Both the position numbers and the translations under genes were made by a program. Positions 18,260 to 26,544 of a stretch of DNA of 64,000 nucleotides are shown one piece after another (within the stretch, counting starts at the first letter, position 1; every line of letters starts with the position of its first letter). The DNA lies in contig NZ_VYKK01000013.1 in NCBI RefSeq assembly GCF_008710135.1, positions 58,634 through 122,633 of the forward strand. Reading direction: 5' to 3'. This DNA is from Paenibacillus spiritus. GTDB lineage: Bacteria > Bacillota > Bacilli > Paenibacillales > Paenibacillaceae. A model generated the notes under the pieces. That model was not told the origin of the DNA and ran no database searches. It worked only from the letters and a program-made list of their open reading frames with translations.

Positions 18260-19135
18260 TCAAGCCTGGCGGAAATGCCGGCGCAGCAGACCGGTCAGCT
18301 CCTCCCTGTGAGCATGCGGATCGTAAGCGGAATTATTCACGGTATGGACCGGCATGTTCAGTTGACCCAGGATCTTCCGCTCCAGGGCTCGGCGGGCTTC
18401 CAGCACCTGCACGGTCCCTTCCAGCCCCCGGAGTCCCCGGCGCAGCCCGTACCCCTGGCCGGTGTAATACGCCATGAAGCCTTCCGACCATTCCCTCGGC
18501 CGGTCCGCTACCGCCTTGCGGAATGAGAAATTCAGATCCTCCTGCTCCACGTAGATCAGCATCGGCTTCAGAGGTTCGATCAGCGAAGCCAGCTCCGCCA
18601 CATAGGCCTGCGTCTCCGCATCCGCCGCCCCGTACTTAATCATCCCCACGGTAACCGGATTCTGAATGAAGCAGCATTCGAACACGTACACTCCGGATTC
18701 CCTGCGGGCCGTCTCCGCGAATCTTCTCCATTTGGCGGCGATCAGCTCCCGGTTGCGCGCAAGCGGAAGCTCATAGATATCATATTTCTGTGCGGCTTGA
18801 AGCCAGGCGTTCTCCGCTTCCTGCCCGCTGCCTCCCTCGCCCGCCCCTGCGCGCTCTTCCCGGATTCGGCGGTATTCCAGCAGATAATGGCCGTCCTGCC
18901 GGACAAGCCGGTCTTCGATTTCCTCTTCCGGCGGGTTATAGGCCTTCTTCCAGGCGGCGTATTCCGCTTCGGTGAAGCCGGACACCCCGTCGTAATCGGC
19001 GGGATGATTCAAGTCCCCTTCCGCATACAGCCGGGAACTCAAGCCCATCTGTGTCAGCGTCTCATGCACGAAGGCGGCGGTGGTCGTTTTGCCCGAACCG
19101 GGCAGCCCTTCAATCAAGATCAATTGGGCGGTCAT
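18260..19135 (-). CDS. P-loop NTPase (kinase-like) of unknown substrate
   Basis: About 291 residues. A Walker A motif GLPGSGKT stands at the very N-terminus (10-17 from the chosen start), as in small-molecule kinases. I chose the second ATG (19133-19135) because AAGGGG lies eight bases before it and only two before the first. YVFECCFIQNP near the middle and a C-terminal helical region follow. No Walker B or lid region that names the substrate was recognised; a zeta-toxin or chloramphenicol-phosphotransferase-like kinase is possible. Isolated gene with no obvious partner. Confidence 0.8.
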   Translation of the reverse strand: MTAQLILIEGLPGSGKTTTAAFVHETLTQMGLSSRLYAEGDLNHPADYDGVSGFTEAEYAAWKKAYNPPEEEIEDRLVRQDGHYLLEYRRIREERAGAGEGGSGQEAENAWLQAAQKYDIYELPLARNRELIAAKWRRFAETARRESGVYVFECCFIQNPVTVGMIKYGAADAETQAYVAELASLIEPLKPMLIYVEQEDLNFSFRKAVADRPREWSEGFMAYYTGQGYGLRRGLRGLEGTVQVLEARRALERKILGQLNMPVHTVNNSAYDPHAHREELTGLLRRHFRQA

Positions 19136-19449
19136 GGTCATTTCCCCTTTCGCAGTTGAACCCCGGAGGGGACAGCGTGCCTCGCGGGATGCGCCTTATC
19201 CCAAGCCAAAGAGCGGATACCACAGGTATCCGCAGGCCGGTTCGCACAGCCCCTGTCCCTCTTCCGTTTCCTTGCAGGCAGGCATGTCAAATCCGGCAGC
19301 AAAATTGCTGCGCGGCGGCATCCCGGCAAGACTTGAAGACTAGGTTACAGGTTCATCCACATGGCGGGTTCGGGGCTCCTTCGTGCGCATCTTGCATCCA
19401 GCTTACCATCCTGCCGCAAATGCAACAAGCCTTCCGCGCCTTTACGTCT
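19136..19449. other. 314-base gap with a hairpin
   Basis: No gene. A perfect 9-bp stem GCGGATACC / GGTATCCGC lies at 19213-19233; read on the minus strand it is followed by TCTTTGG, so it may be a weak terminator for the methyltransferase-like gene. Nothing else recognised. Confidence 0.4.
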
Positions 19450-20289
19450 TCAGCGCCGGCGGTTCCGCTCCCGGGAAGGCCCGCCCCGGCCTCTCCGTTT
19501 GCCTCTGCCTCTGGCTTGGCTTCCCCTTCTACGGCCGGACCAGGCGCGCCCGGACAGGGACCGCGCGCGCCGCCGGACTGCCGCGGGAGAAGATGTCTTC
19601 CCGGCGCTTGCCGCACGGCCCGCCTGTCTGACATCCATGGCGAATGGACGCTCCCCGGCCGAAGGTTCCTCTGCCGGAACGAATCGGAGCGCCGCCGCGC
19701 CCGGCGGCTCCTCCAGCGGGCAGCGGGCGATCCGGTCCAGTTCCTCCTCCGGCAGCGGCTCTTTGACCGCCAGCAGATGGTACATGATCCGGTGCGCGAC
19801 GTTAAGCTGCGATTGCCGGAGCAGCGACAGTTCGAACCGGTCGTAGAGACCGGCATACTGCGGGAAGTGGAAGACTTCCATCCGCAGCAGCCGAAAGTCG
19901 GTTCCGGCCGTCTGCGCCGCTCCCTTGACCAGCGACCATTCCTCGGGAAGCGGAAAAGCGTCCTCCCATCCCGCCGACTCCGCAGGCGGATAGGGCGACC
20001 AGAAGCGCGGGGAGTGCTCATTGAACCGCTGGCGCAGATAAGGATTGGCCATATGGACGGCCGCGTGCGCATAGGGGGCAAGCAGACAGACGACCGCCTT
20101 ATGCCGGCAGACCCGGAACAGCTCCCCAAGAGCTGCCGGCAGGTCCCGGGCATATTCCAGGCAGCCTTCAAGAAGAACCGCATCGACCGTTCCGTCGCCG
20201 AACGGCAGCCGTCCCTCCCCGGTCCAGGGCAGACTCCGGGACGAAGGCGACGCGTAATCCCTGCAAGCCGTGCCCAGCTCGATTCTCAT
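19450..20289 (-). CDS. SAM methyltransferase-like protein with basic tail
   Basis: 279 residues. The segment LPFGDGTVDAVLLEGCLEY (about 28-46) followed by LGELFRVCRH matches motifs IV-V of class I methyltransferases of the UbiE type. The usual glycine-rich motif I is missing: the protein starts MRIELGTACRDYASP and reaches the acidic motif within 30 residues. It may therefore bind SAM differently or be inactive. The last roughly 60 residues are Arg/Gly/Ser-rich (AVRRRARSLSGRAWSGRRRG), unlike any methyltransferase, and may come from a frameshift near 19630. ATG with GGGGGAG. Partner genes not evident. Confidence 0.65.
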   Translation of the reverse strand: MRIELGTACRDYASPSSRSLPWTGEGRLPFGDGTVDAVLLEGCLEYARDLPAALGELFRVCRHKAVVCLLAPYAHAAVHMANPYLRQRFNEHSPRFWSPYPPAESAGWEDAFPLPEEWSLVKGAAQTAGTDFRLLRMEVFHFPQYAGLYDRFELSLLRQSQLNVAHRIMYHLLAVKEPLPEEELDRIARCPLEEPPGAAALRFVPAEEPSAGERPFAMDVRQAGRAASAGKTSSPAAVRRRARSLSGRAWSGRRRGSQARGRGKRRGRGGPSRERNRRR

Positions 20290-20411
20290 GAAGCTCCCCC
20301 ACCTTCATCAGCGCTATGGGTTAAGATATGAAGCTTCCCGGCCGGCGGAAGCGGCGGCTGTCCCCCGGGCTCCGGCCGCGTCAAGGCGCGGCCCCAGGGC
20401 AACGCATACGA

Positions 20412-20449
20412 AAGAGCCCTCCGGCCTGAAATATGGCGGGAGGGCTCTG
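20412..20449 (-). terminator. Intrinsic terminator of the lipoprotein gene
   Basis: Stem CAGAGCCCTCC / GGAGGGCTCT followed on the minus strand by TTTCG, 40 bases after the lipoprotein stop. Confidence 0.7.
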
Positions 20450-20489
20450 GGAGCGTTCTTTTTGGCGGAGCAGGCTGATCGGAATAGAC

Positions 20490-21413
20490 TTACTGTCCGG
20501 TGCCGCTCTGCACCTCTTGGGCATTGAGCGCTTCCTGCGGAACCTTGATCTCGTCGATCCCGTTATGATCCGACAACTGGGCGCTCACCGTCATATCCAG
20601 CTTCACCGTCTGGCCTTCGGCATCCATGTCCATCGCCATAATCATGTCGGTCGCAACCGGATAGTAGGTCTTCTTATCCACCGTGTACGACAGCGTCATG
20701 CTCTTGATGTTCATCTGGTCCAGCATCTGGGCCTGCTGCTGATTCGACTGTCCCAGATAGCCTTTGGCGATGTCTTTTACCTTGTCGCCGCTGACCTGGA
20801 CGTCCATCGTGTACGCGCCGTCTTTCTCGAAGACTTTGATCTCCTTGGCGAAGGACTTGAACTGGTTCAGCTGCTGCTCGGGATTGACGGACTGCGTCAT
20901 AGCGGTCTTCAGCGTCTCGTCGAGCGGCATCTTCTGCCATTGTCCGTTGGCCTGGATGTACATCTCTTTATCGGTAATATATTGTTCGAATGTCTGCTCC
21001 TGGCCGGTCATGTTGCTGGTAACCGTCTGGTGCATCCGCATCGGACTGCGGGTGAATTCGGTCTGCGTATCCATCTCGATCTCCTGCTGCTGGCTCTCGC
21101 CGTTCTGCGAGAAATCCATGTTCTGAATCGTCGAGGTCTCCATGGCATAGCTCTTCAGACCGGCTGTCGCTTCGGTTACTTTGGCGATCAGCTCATCGGC
21201 GGAGATGCCGGCCTCGACCGGTCCTGCCGGGCTGGCCGACGGGGACGTGCTTCCGGCCGGAGCGGATGCCGTAACCTGGGCCGAAGGGGTTGCTGCCGAC
21301 GCATCGGCTTCGTTGTTCGCGCCGCCGTTGTTCCCGCAGCCTGCCAGCAGCAGCGCAGCGGTTCCCATAACTGCAAAAGTCTGTTTCTTGTTCAGTGTGC
21401 GAAAGAAAGACAT
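20490..21413 (-). CDS. Lipoprotein, DUF6612/LppX-like
   Basis: About 307 residues. A lipoprotein signal (lipobox LLLAGC, Cys at 26) leads into a Thr/Ser/Ala/Pro-rich linker and a beta-rich domain (about 65-300) with KSYAMETSTIQNMDFS, FEQYITDKEMYIQANGQW and KKTYYPVATDM. This is the pattern of DUF6612-type lipoproteins, which share a half-barrel fold with LppX/LolA-like lipid carriers; that link is from memory. I chose the ATG at 21411-21413; a TTG just before it lies at a slightly better distance from AGGAGG and cannot be excluded. Exported and anchored to the membrane outside. Ligand unknown. Confidence 0.8.
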   Translation of the reverse strand: MSFFRTLNKKQTFAVMGTAALLLAGCGNNGGANNEADASAATPSAQVTASAPAGSTSPSASPAGPVEAGISADELIAKVTEATAGLKSYAMETSTIQNMDFSQNGESQQQEIEMDTQTEFTRSPMRMHQTVTSNMTGQEQTFEQYITDKEMYIQANGQWQKMPLDETLKTAMTQSVNPEQQLNQFKSFAKEIKVFEKDGAYTMDVQVSGDKVKDIAKGYLGQSNQQQAQMLDQMNIKSMTLSYTVDKKTYYPVATDMIMAMDMDAEGQTVKLDMTVSAQLSDHNGIDEIKVPQEALNAQEVQSGTGQ

Positions 21414-21530
21414 CAAGTAGAATTCCTCCTGTAGAATATTGGGCTAGAGTTCCATTACCCCCTACCTACACGGTTAACACATCTTTGGGCTGTTTTATTA
21501 AAAAATAATTAAAAAAGTGAAACTCTCCGT

Positions 21531-21650
21531 CTATCGGTCCAGTTTCTTGACCAGAATCAGCTCCGGCGGGTCCTCCTCCTGCAGCAGGCAGCCTGCATCG
21601 TGGTAGCCAAGCTTCCGGTAGAAATGCTGGGCGCTTCTTATTCGTAGCGC
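21531..21650 (-). pseudogene. C-terminal remnant of a GNAT acetyltransferase
   Basis: In a different frame from ypsA and running out of its 3' end, the minus strand reads SAQHFYRKLGYHDAGCLL and then QEEDPPELILVKKLDR before a TAG at 21531-21533. The segment AxxFYxKLGY is the classic end of a GNAT N-acetyltransferase. No start or acetyl-CoA-binding motif (R/QxxGxG/A) exists upstream because that stretch is now ypsA. A deletion that joined ypsA to the tail of a neighbouring acetyltransferase gene explains this best. Confidence 0.65.
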
Positions 21651-22195
21651 TGACGGCTCTCCTCATCGGCAATGCCCTGAACCTCGTCCGCTGTGATGAC
21701 CAGCATTTCATATCCGTTCTCTTCATACCGCTTCATCGCCCGTTCCCGGAAGAACTTCGGGCTGCCCTCCGCGGCCTCCTCATCATAGAAGAGCAGGATG
21801 CCGTCGCTCTTGCGCAGCAGCAGCTCGTCCCGCGCGCGGAACTGCCAAGGCCCTTCGTAAGGTCGATTGCTTACGGCGGCGCAATAATCCGCTGCCGAAG
21901 TAATCCGGCGGTACTCCTCCTGCTTCTCTTCCTTCCAGCGCTCTTCCGGCGCGGCGTGGGCGGTCACGATCCCGAGCTTCAGTTCGGGATAGTCCGCCCG
22001 CAGCGCCAGCACGACTTCGCATACCCAGAGATCGAAGCCGTATTGGCCCGGCGTAATGACCCATTCCAGTCCCTCATCGAGAAGCGGAAGAATCCGGGCC
22101 TCCGCTGCTTTTTTGATATAGGGAATGGCGGGGTGCTTGTCGTTGTAGATGCCCAGTTCATGCGCCCGGTAGCCGGTTGCCAGCAGTGTCTTCAT
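21638..22195 (-). CDS. ypsA: YpsA family protein (SLOG superfamily)
   Basis: 185 residues, the usual length of Bacillus YpsA (DUF1273). The start MKTLLATGYRAHELGIY and the segment VITPGQYGFDLWVCEVVLAL are characteristic; the second carries the glycine and acidic residues of the SLOG nucleotide-binding site. In Bacillus subtilis YpsA affects cell division and nucleotide sensing; that is family knowledge, not seen here. The gene's usual neighbours (recU, ponA, gpsB) are not in the window. The 3' end abuts an acetyltransferase remnant, so its last residues may be altered compared with relatives. Confidence 0.85.
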   Translation of the reverse strand: MKTLLATGYRAHELGIYNDKHPAIPYIKKAAEARILPLLDEGLEWVITPGQYGFDLWVCEVVLALRADYPELKLGIVTAHAAPEERWKEEKQEEYRRITSAADYCAAVSNRPYEGPWQFRARDELLLRKSDGILLFYDEEAAEGSPKFFRERAMKRYEENGYEMLVITADEVQGIADEESRQRYE

Positions 22196-22284
22196 TCGAT
22201 GGACCCTCCCTTGAAATTCCAGTATAGTACACCGGAGACCGCCCCGCTATTCCTTAGGGCACTTCCCGCCGACTCCCGGGCCGC

Positions 22285-22326
22285 AAAAAAAAGGCCGGAA
22301 GGAACGTTCCCGTTCCCCCCGGCCTT
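22285..22326 (-). terminator. Intrinsic terminator of the siderophore-binding gene
   Basis: Stem GGCCGGGGGGAACG / CGTTCCTTCCGGCC followed by eight T on the minus strand, just after the stop at 22342. Confidence 0.9.
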
Positions 22327-22341
22327 GTCTTCTTCATGAAC

Positions 22342-23322
22342 CTATTTCATGGCAAGAAAAGCATCCGTGAACAGCTTCAGCAGATGATCCAGCGTAATCG
22401 GATCGCTGTAGGACGAAGCTTCCGTCTCAATCTCGATGACATGGCCGTTCTTGACGGCCGGGATGTTCTTCCACGTGTCGGTGCCAAGGAAGGCGTTGTC
22501 CGTCCCCGCCGGACGGCTGAGAACAATATAATCCCCCGCATACTGCGGAACCGTCTCGTTGGACAACGTGTAGTAACCCGGTCCGAGCGCATCCTTCTTG
22601 ACGGCTTCCGGCATCTTCAGACCCATCGCCTGGTACAGCACTTCCGTGCCGCGCGCCCAGTTGCTGCCGAAGACATAGAAGCTCTTGGCATCGTACTCAA
22701 AGACCGAGACCGTGGCGTTCTCTCCGATCTTGGCTTTGATGTCCTTGCCGGCCGCCTCGGCGCGGGACTTGAAATCATCCACCCAGGCCTGTGCCTGATC
22801 GGCCTTGTTCAGCAGCTTGCCGATTTCAATCTGCTGGTTCAGGTAATCGAGCTTGCCCCAGGTGTAGACCACCGTCGGCGCAATCTTGGACAGCTTGTCG
22901 AGATTCTTCATATAGTCGCCCGCAATGATCAGATCGGGATTCAGTTCGATGATGTCCTCTAGACTCTCGTCGGATACAACCTTGATGTCCTTCAGCTTAT
23001 CGGTGAACAGCGGATTCTTACCGGTCCACTCGTCCACCCCTACCAGGGTCCCGCCCAGCGAGATGACGTTCGGAGCGAAGCTCAGCGCCACAATGCGCTG
23101 CGGATTGGCCGGTACCTCGACCGGACCTGTCTGCGATTCGTATGTAATCGTTCCGCTTGCGGCCGGAGCGGCCGAGGCAGCGGCGGAAGCGGAAGCTTCC
23201 GGAGCCTGTGAAGGCGCGGCGGTGCCTGCCGCCGTATTGGTATTGCCCGATCCGTTATTGTTGCCGCAGGCAGCCGTCACAAGCAGCAGCACCAGGGCCA
23301 ACGGTGTCAGCCATTTTTTCAT
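22342..23322 (-). CDS. Iron-siderophore ABC transporter substrate-binding lipoprotein
   Basis: 326 residues. Lipoprotein signal with lipobox VTAAC (Cys at 19), an Ala/Ser/Pro linker and a class III periplasmic-binding fold: PQRIVALSFAPNVISLGGTLVGV, DLIIAGDY, then FYVFGSNWARGTEVLYQAMGL. This is the FecB/FhuD-type family that hands ferric siderophores to an ABC importer. A Fur box lies just upstream (23358-23376), so it should be made under iron shortage. No permease or ATPase gene is nearby, so it must share a transporter encoded elsewhere. Siderophore type cannot be told from sequence alone. Confidence 0.9.
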   Translation of the reverse strand: MKKWLTPLALVLLLVTAACGNNNGSGNTNTAAGTAAPSQAPEASASAAASAAPAASGTITYESQTGPVEVPANPQRIVALSFAPNVISLGGTLVGVDEWTGKNPLFTDKLKDIKVVSDESLEDIIELNPDLIIAGDYMKNLDKLSKIAPTVVYTWGKLDYLNQQIEIGKLLNKADQAQAWVDDFKSRAEAAGKDIKAKIGENATVSVFEYDAKSFYVFGSNWARGTEVLYQAMGLKMPEAVKKDALGPGYYTLSNETVPQYAGDYIVLSRPAGTDNAFLGTDTWKNIPAVKNGHVIEIETEASSYSDPITLDHLLKLFTDAFLAMK

Positions 23323-23357
23323 TCGAATAGATCCCCTTTCATTCTCTGAACTAGTAT

Positions 23358-23376
23358 GATAATGATTCTCACTCTC
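23358..23376 (-). promoter_or_regulatory. Fur box
   Basis: GATAATGATTCTCACTCTC matches 15 of 19 positions of the Fur consensus GATAATGATAATCATTATC. It lies 36 bases upstream of the siderophore-binding lipoprotein gene. Confidence 0.85.
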
Positions 23377-23430
23377 ACCTAGTTACTCACTATAGGGGGT
23401 ACGGTGCGGCTTGTCAACCGGATTCGCGCA

Positions 23431-23462
23431 AAAAGAGGCCCGGCCATTATCGGCCGGCCCCC
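23431..23462 (-). terminator. Intrinsic terminator of the beta-galactosidase gene
   Basis: Stem GGCCGGCCG / CGGCCGGGCC-type with an ATTAT loop, followed on the minus strand by TCTTTTTG, about 45 bases after the stop. Confidence 0.8.
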
Positions 23463-23504
23463 TTGATTTCTTCGCGTATTCTCTGCCGGAATTCGCCTCT
23501 TGTG

Positions 23505-25538
23505 CTACTGGAGCGCGCCCTCCAGAATCATCACGCCCCGCGCCGGAACCATCACCTGACCGCTGACGGCGCGGCCGGTGAGCAGATCCGTGCGCTCTGC
23601 CGCGCCGATGTCGGCCGGAAGCTCGCTTGCAGCGTGGTTCAGCAGGAACAGGAAGGACTTGCCGTCCTTGACGCGCTGTACGGATTCCACTTCTCCGGCT
23701 GCCGTTACCAGCGGCGCGATCCCCTTCTCCTCACACAGATTGCCGACAAAAGCACGCAGGAAGTCCGCATCCGGACTGGAGGCGATATAGTAAGCCTTGC
23801 CTTCGCCGAAGGCGTTCACCGTCAGCACAGGCATGCCCGCATAGAAGTCGGAGCCGTACGACGCCAGCACTTCGGCCTCCTCGCTGTGGATCAGATCGCA
23901 CAGAATGCCGCAATCATAAGAGCCCTTCAGCGCATTCCAGCTCTCTTTCATGACGATCTCGTTCTTCATGTCCGGCAGCAGCGCGTCGATCTCTTCCGCC
24001 CAGATGCCCAGCAGGCTGCGAAGCTCGCCCGGATAGCCGCCGACGGTTACGAGATCGTTCTCGTTGACAATGCCGCTGAAGAAGGTCGTGACGAAAGTGC
24101 CTCCCGCCCGGACAAAAGCTTCGGCCTTCTTCGCGAAGCCCGGCTTCACCATGTACATAACCGGGGCAATGATAATCTCGTATTTGCCGAAATCCTCTTC
24201 GACGCCGATCATATCGGTTTCAATATGCTGCCGGTACAGGGCGTCATAGTATTTATGCACTTCTCCGACATAGTCCAGCGCCACCGACGGCCCGCTGGAC
24301 AAATCAAGGGCCCAGCGGTTCTCCCAGTCGAACAGAATGCCGACCTTGGCCGCACTCCGCGCATCCAGCAGCTTGTCTCCGAGCTGCTGCAGTTCGCGGC
24401 CGAGCTCCGCGGATTCGCGGAAGACGCGGGTATGTTCATGGCCGACGTGCTCGATCACGGCGCCGTGGTATTTCTCGCAGGCTCCGATGGAACGGCGCAG
24501 CTGGAAGAACATGACCGTATCCGCTCCCCGGGCTACCGCCTGGTAGCTCCACAGCCGCATGACGCCCGGACGTTTCAGCGAGTTGTACGGCTGCCAGTTC
24601 TGCTGGCTCGGCGTCTGCTCCATCAGCATGAACGGCTGGCCCTGCTTGAGCCCGCGCATCAGGTCATGCGTCATGGCCGTAAGGCTGACCGGCGTGTCCA
24701 GCGCCGGGTAATTGTCCCAGGAGACGACGTCGAGGTACTTGGCCCACTCAAAATAATCCAGCTCCTGGTACAGTCCCATGAGATTCGTCGTGATCGGCAC
24801 ATCCTTGCTGTGCTCGCGGATCGCGTCGTATTCAATCCGGTAGCATTCCAGCAGGCTGTGGGACATGAACCGGCGGTAATCGAGCGAGATGCCCTGGAAG
24901 TTCGTCCGGTTGCCGTTCCATTCCTCGCTCAGCTCATTCGGCACAACGATCTCGTCCCAATCGTAGAACGTATGGCCCCAGAACCGCGTATTCCACGCCT
25001 TGTTCAGCGCATCCAGCGTGCCATAGCGCTCCTTCAGCCAGAGGCGGAACGCCGCTTCGGACTGCTCGGAGTAGTCATAGCCGCCGTATTCATTGGAGAT
25101 ATGCCAGGCCAGAAGCGCCGGATGATCCTTGTACCGCTCCGCCAGCTTGCCGGCAATTGCAGCCGCGAACTTGCGGTAGACCGGGCTGTTCGGGTTGGAG
25201 TTATGGCGTCCGCCGAATTTGCGCTTGCGGCCCTGAACGTCCACGCGGGTCACTTCCGGGTACTTGCGGGCCATCCAGGCCGGATGGGCGCCGGTCGCCG
25301 TCGCCAGGCAGACATAGGTTCCGTTCTTATAGAGCCGGTCCATCATGGCATCCAGTCCGCTGAAATCATAGGTATCCTCGTCCGGCTGGATCAGCGCCCA
25401 GGAGAAGACATTAATCGTAGCGATGTCGATCCCCGCCAGCTTGAACATCCGCTCGTCCTCAGCCCAATCGGGCGCCTCCCACTGCTCGGGGTTATAGTCG
25501 CCGCCGTACCAGATCTTGGGCAGTTTGTCGTTAATCAT
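23505..25538 (-). CDS. Beta-galactosidase, glycoside hydrolase family 42
   Basis: About 677 residues, the usual GH42 length. The start KIWYGGDYNPEQW is a GH42 hallmark. Counting from the first possible ATG (25550), the acid/base Glu is E154 in WHISNEYG and the nucleophile Glu is E311 in LMEQTPS. A trimerisation domain and a small C-terminal beta domain follow. I prefer the ATG at 25536-25538, since the AAGAGG ribosome site touches the earlier ATG. No signal peptide, so it cleaves imported galactosides inside the cell. Divergent from an AraC regulator that probably controls it. Confidence 0.93.
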   Translation of the reverse strand: MINDKLPKIWYGGDYNPEQWEAPDWAEDERMFKLAGIDIATINVFSWALIQPDEDTYDFSGLDAMMDRLYKNGTYVCLATATGAHPAWMARKYPEVTRVDVQGRKRKFGGRHNSNPNSPVYRKFAAAIAGKLAERYKDHPALLAWHISNEYGGYDYSEQSEAAFRLWLKERYGTLDALNKAWNTRFWGHTFYDWDEIVVPNELSEEWNGNRTNFQGISLDYRRFMSHSLLECYRIEYDAIREHSKDVPITTNLMGLYQELDYFEWAKYLDVVSWDNYPALDTPVSLTAMTHDLMRGLKQGQPFMLMEQTPSQQNWQPYNSLKRPGVMRLWSYQAVARGADTVMFFQLRRSIGACEKYHGAVIEHVGHEHTRVFRESAELGRELQQLGDKLLDARSAAKVGILFDWENRWALDLSSGPSVALDYVGEVHKYYDALYRQHIETDMIGVEEDFGKYEIIIAPVMYMVKPGFAKKAEAFVRAGGTFVTTFFSGIVNENDLVTVGGYPGELRSLLGIWAEEIDALLPDMKNEIVMKESWNALKGSYDCGILCDLIHSEEAEVLASYGSDFYAGMPVLTVNAFGEGKAYYIASSPDADFLRAFVGNLCEEKGIAPLVTAAGEVESVQRVKDGKSFLFLLNHAASELPADIGAAERTDLLTGRAVSGQVMVPARGVMILEGALQ

Positions 25539-25602
25539 CTGCAGACACATCCTCTTGGCAAATTAGAGTTTGAATTCAGGGTGCATATAAATATATATTT
25601 AT

Positions 25603-25617
25603 TGTAAGCGCTAATCA
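25603..25617. promoter_or_regulatory. cre-like catabolite control site
   Basis: TGTAAGCGCTAATCA resembles the CcpA site WTGNAARCGNWWWCA with one extra base in the second half. It sits in the AT-rich divergent region between the beta-galactosidase and AraC genes. Confidence 0.4.
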
Positions 25618-25680
25618 CTTCGCGATATATATAATATCTGCGACCCTGTATATAAGAATATGGAACAAGGATGTGGGTCT

Positions 25681-26544
25681 ATGTCCATGATGGTTCCGGG
25701 ACACCGGCGCCTGTTCTTTCCGGACGCCGACGCCCGCGGGCTGCCGGTAAGACTGGAGAGCATCGGCTATAATCCCGCGCAGGAGACCTTCGTTCGGCCG
25801 GAGGGCTATCCCGCCTGGCACTGGCTTCAGACCGCCGAGGGGGAAGGCGGGATTGCGATCGGAGAACTGCGGAGCGGAGCGCAGACCGTGGCGCTGCCCG
25901 CAGGCAGCGGTGTGCTGCTGCCGCCCCATACGCCCCACCGCTACGGTTCGGTCGGCAGCGGGAACTGGGGCACTTACTACCTGACCTTTGCGGGCGACGC
26001 CGCCGCGAATCTTCTGGAGACGCTGGAGCTTGGCGGCATTTACATCTGCCGCTGGGACAAGGATTCCCCGCTCTCCGGTCTGCTGGAGGACATGCTTACC
26101 CGCCAGGAACGGGAGCGGGACCGCGATCTGTTCGGGCTGGAGGCCTCCGCCGCTGCCTACCGCTTCCTGTTGACGCTAAGCCGCTATGGCGGCACCTCCG
26201 AGAGAGCCGCCCTGTCCAGCCACGCCGCCCGGCTGCAGCCGCTCCTTCGCTGGATGGAGGAGGAATACGGCAACCCCGGCGTCGGTCTCGACGACCTTGC
26301 CGGGGTGCTCGGGGTATCCGGCCGTTACCTGAGCCGGATGTTCCTGCAGACGTTCGGCCTGTCGCCGTACGCCTATTTTCTGCGCCTGCGCGTCCGCAAG
26401 AGCAAGGAGCTGCTGCTGCAGCGGCCGGGCGATACCGTGACCGCCGTCGCCGCCCGGGCCGGCTTCCGCGACGTCAGCCACTTCGTCGCCACCTTCCGGC
26501 GGCTGACCGGAACGACGCCGGAGCAGTTCCGGCGGCTGCATTAG
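25681..26544 (+). CDS. AraC-family regulator (cupin plus double HTH)
   Basis: About 287 residues. The N-terminal half (about 1-140) is a cupin-like sugar-sensing domain with LLPPHTPHRYGS. The C-terminal 100 residues carry the two AraC helix-turn-helix units (LDDLAGVLGVSGRYLSRMF and TVTAVAARAGFRDVSHFVATF) ending in the usual FRRLTGTTPEQFRR. I chose the ATG at 25681, nine bases after AAGGA; the one at 25660 has no ribosome site. Divergent from the GH42 gene, so it is probably its activator; the effector would be a galactoside (inference). Confidence 0.9.
   Translation: MSMMVPGHRRLFFPDADARGLPVRLESIGYNPAQETFVRPEGYPAWHWLQTAEGEGGIAIGELRSGAQTVALPAGSGVLLPPHTPHRYGSVGSGNWGTYYLTFAGDAAANLLETLELGGIYICRWDKDSPLSGLLEDMLTRQERERDRDLFGLEASAAAYRFLLTLSRYGGTSERAALSSHAARLQPLLRWMEEEYGNPGVGLDDLAGVLGVSGRYLSRMFLQTFGLSPYAYFLRLRVRKSKELLLQRPGDTVTAVAARAGFRDVSHFVATFRRLTGTTPEQFRRLH

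Noticed and set aside
19353..20183. 276-codon minus-strand frame overlapping the methyltransferase-like gene
   Set aside because: Arg/Ser-rich with no motif; the other frame holds the recognisable methyltransferase motifs.
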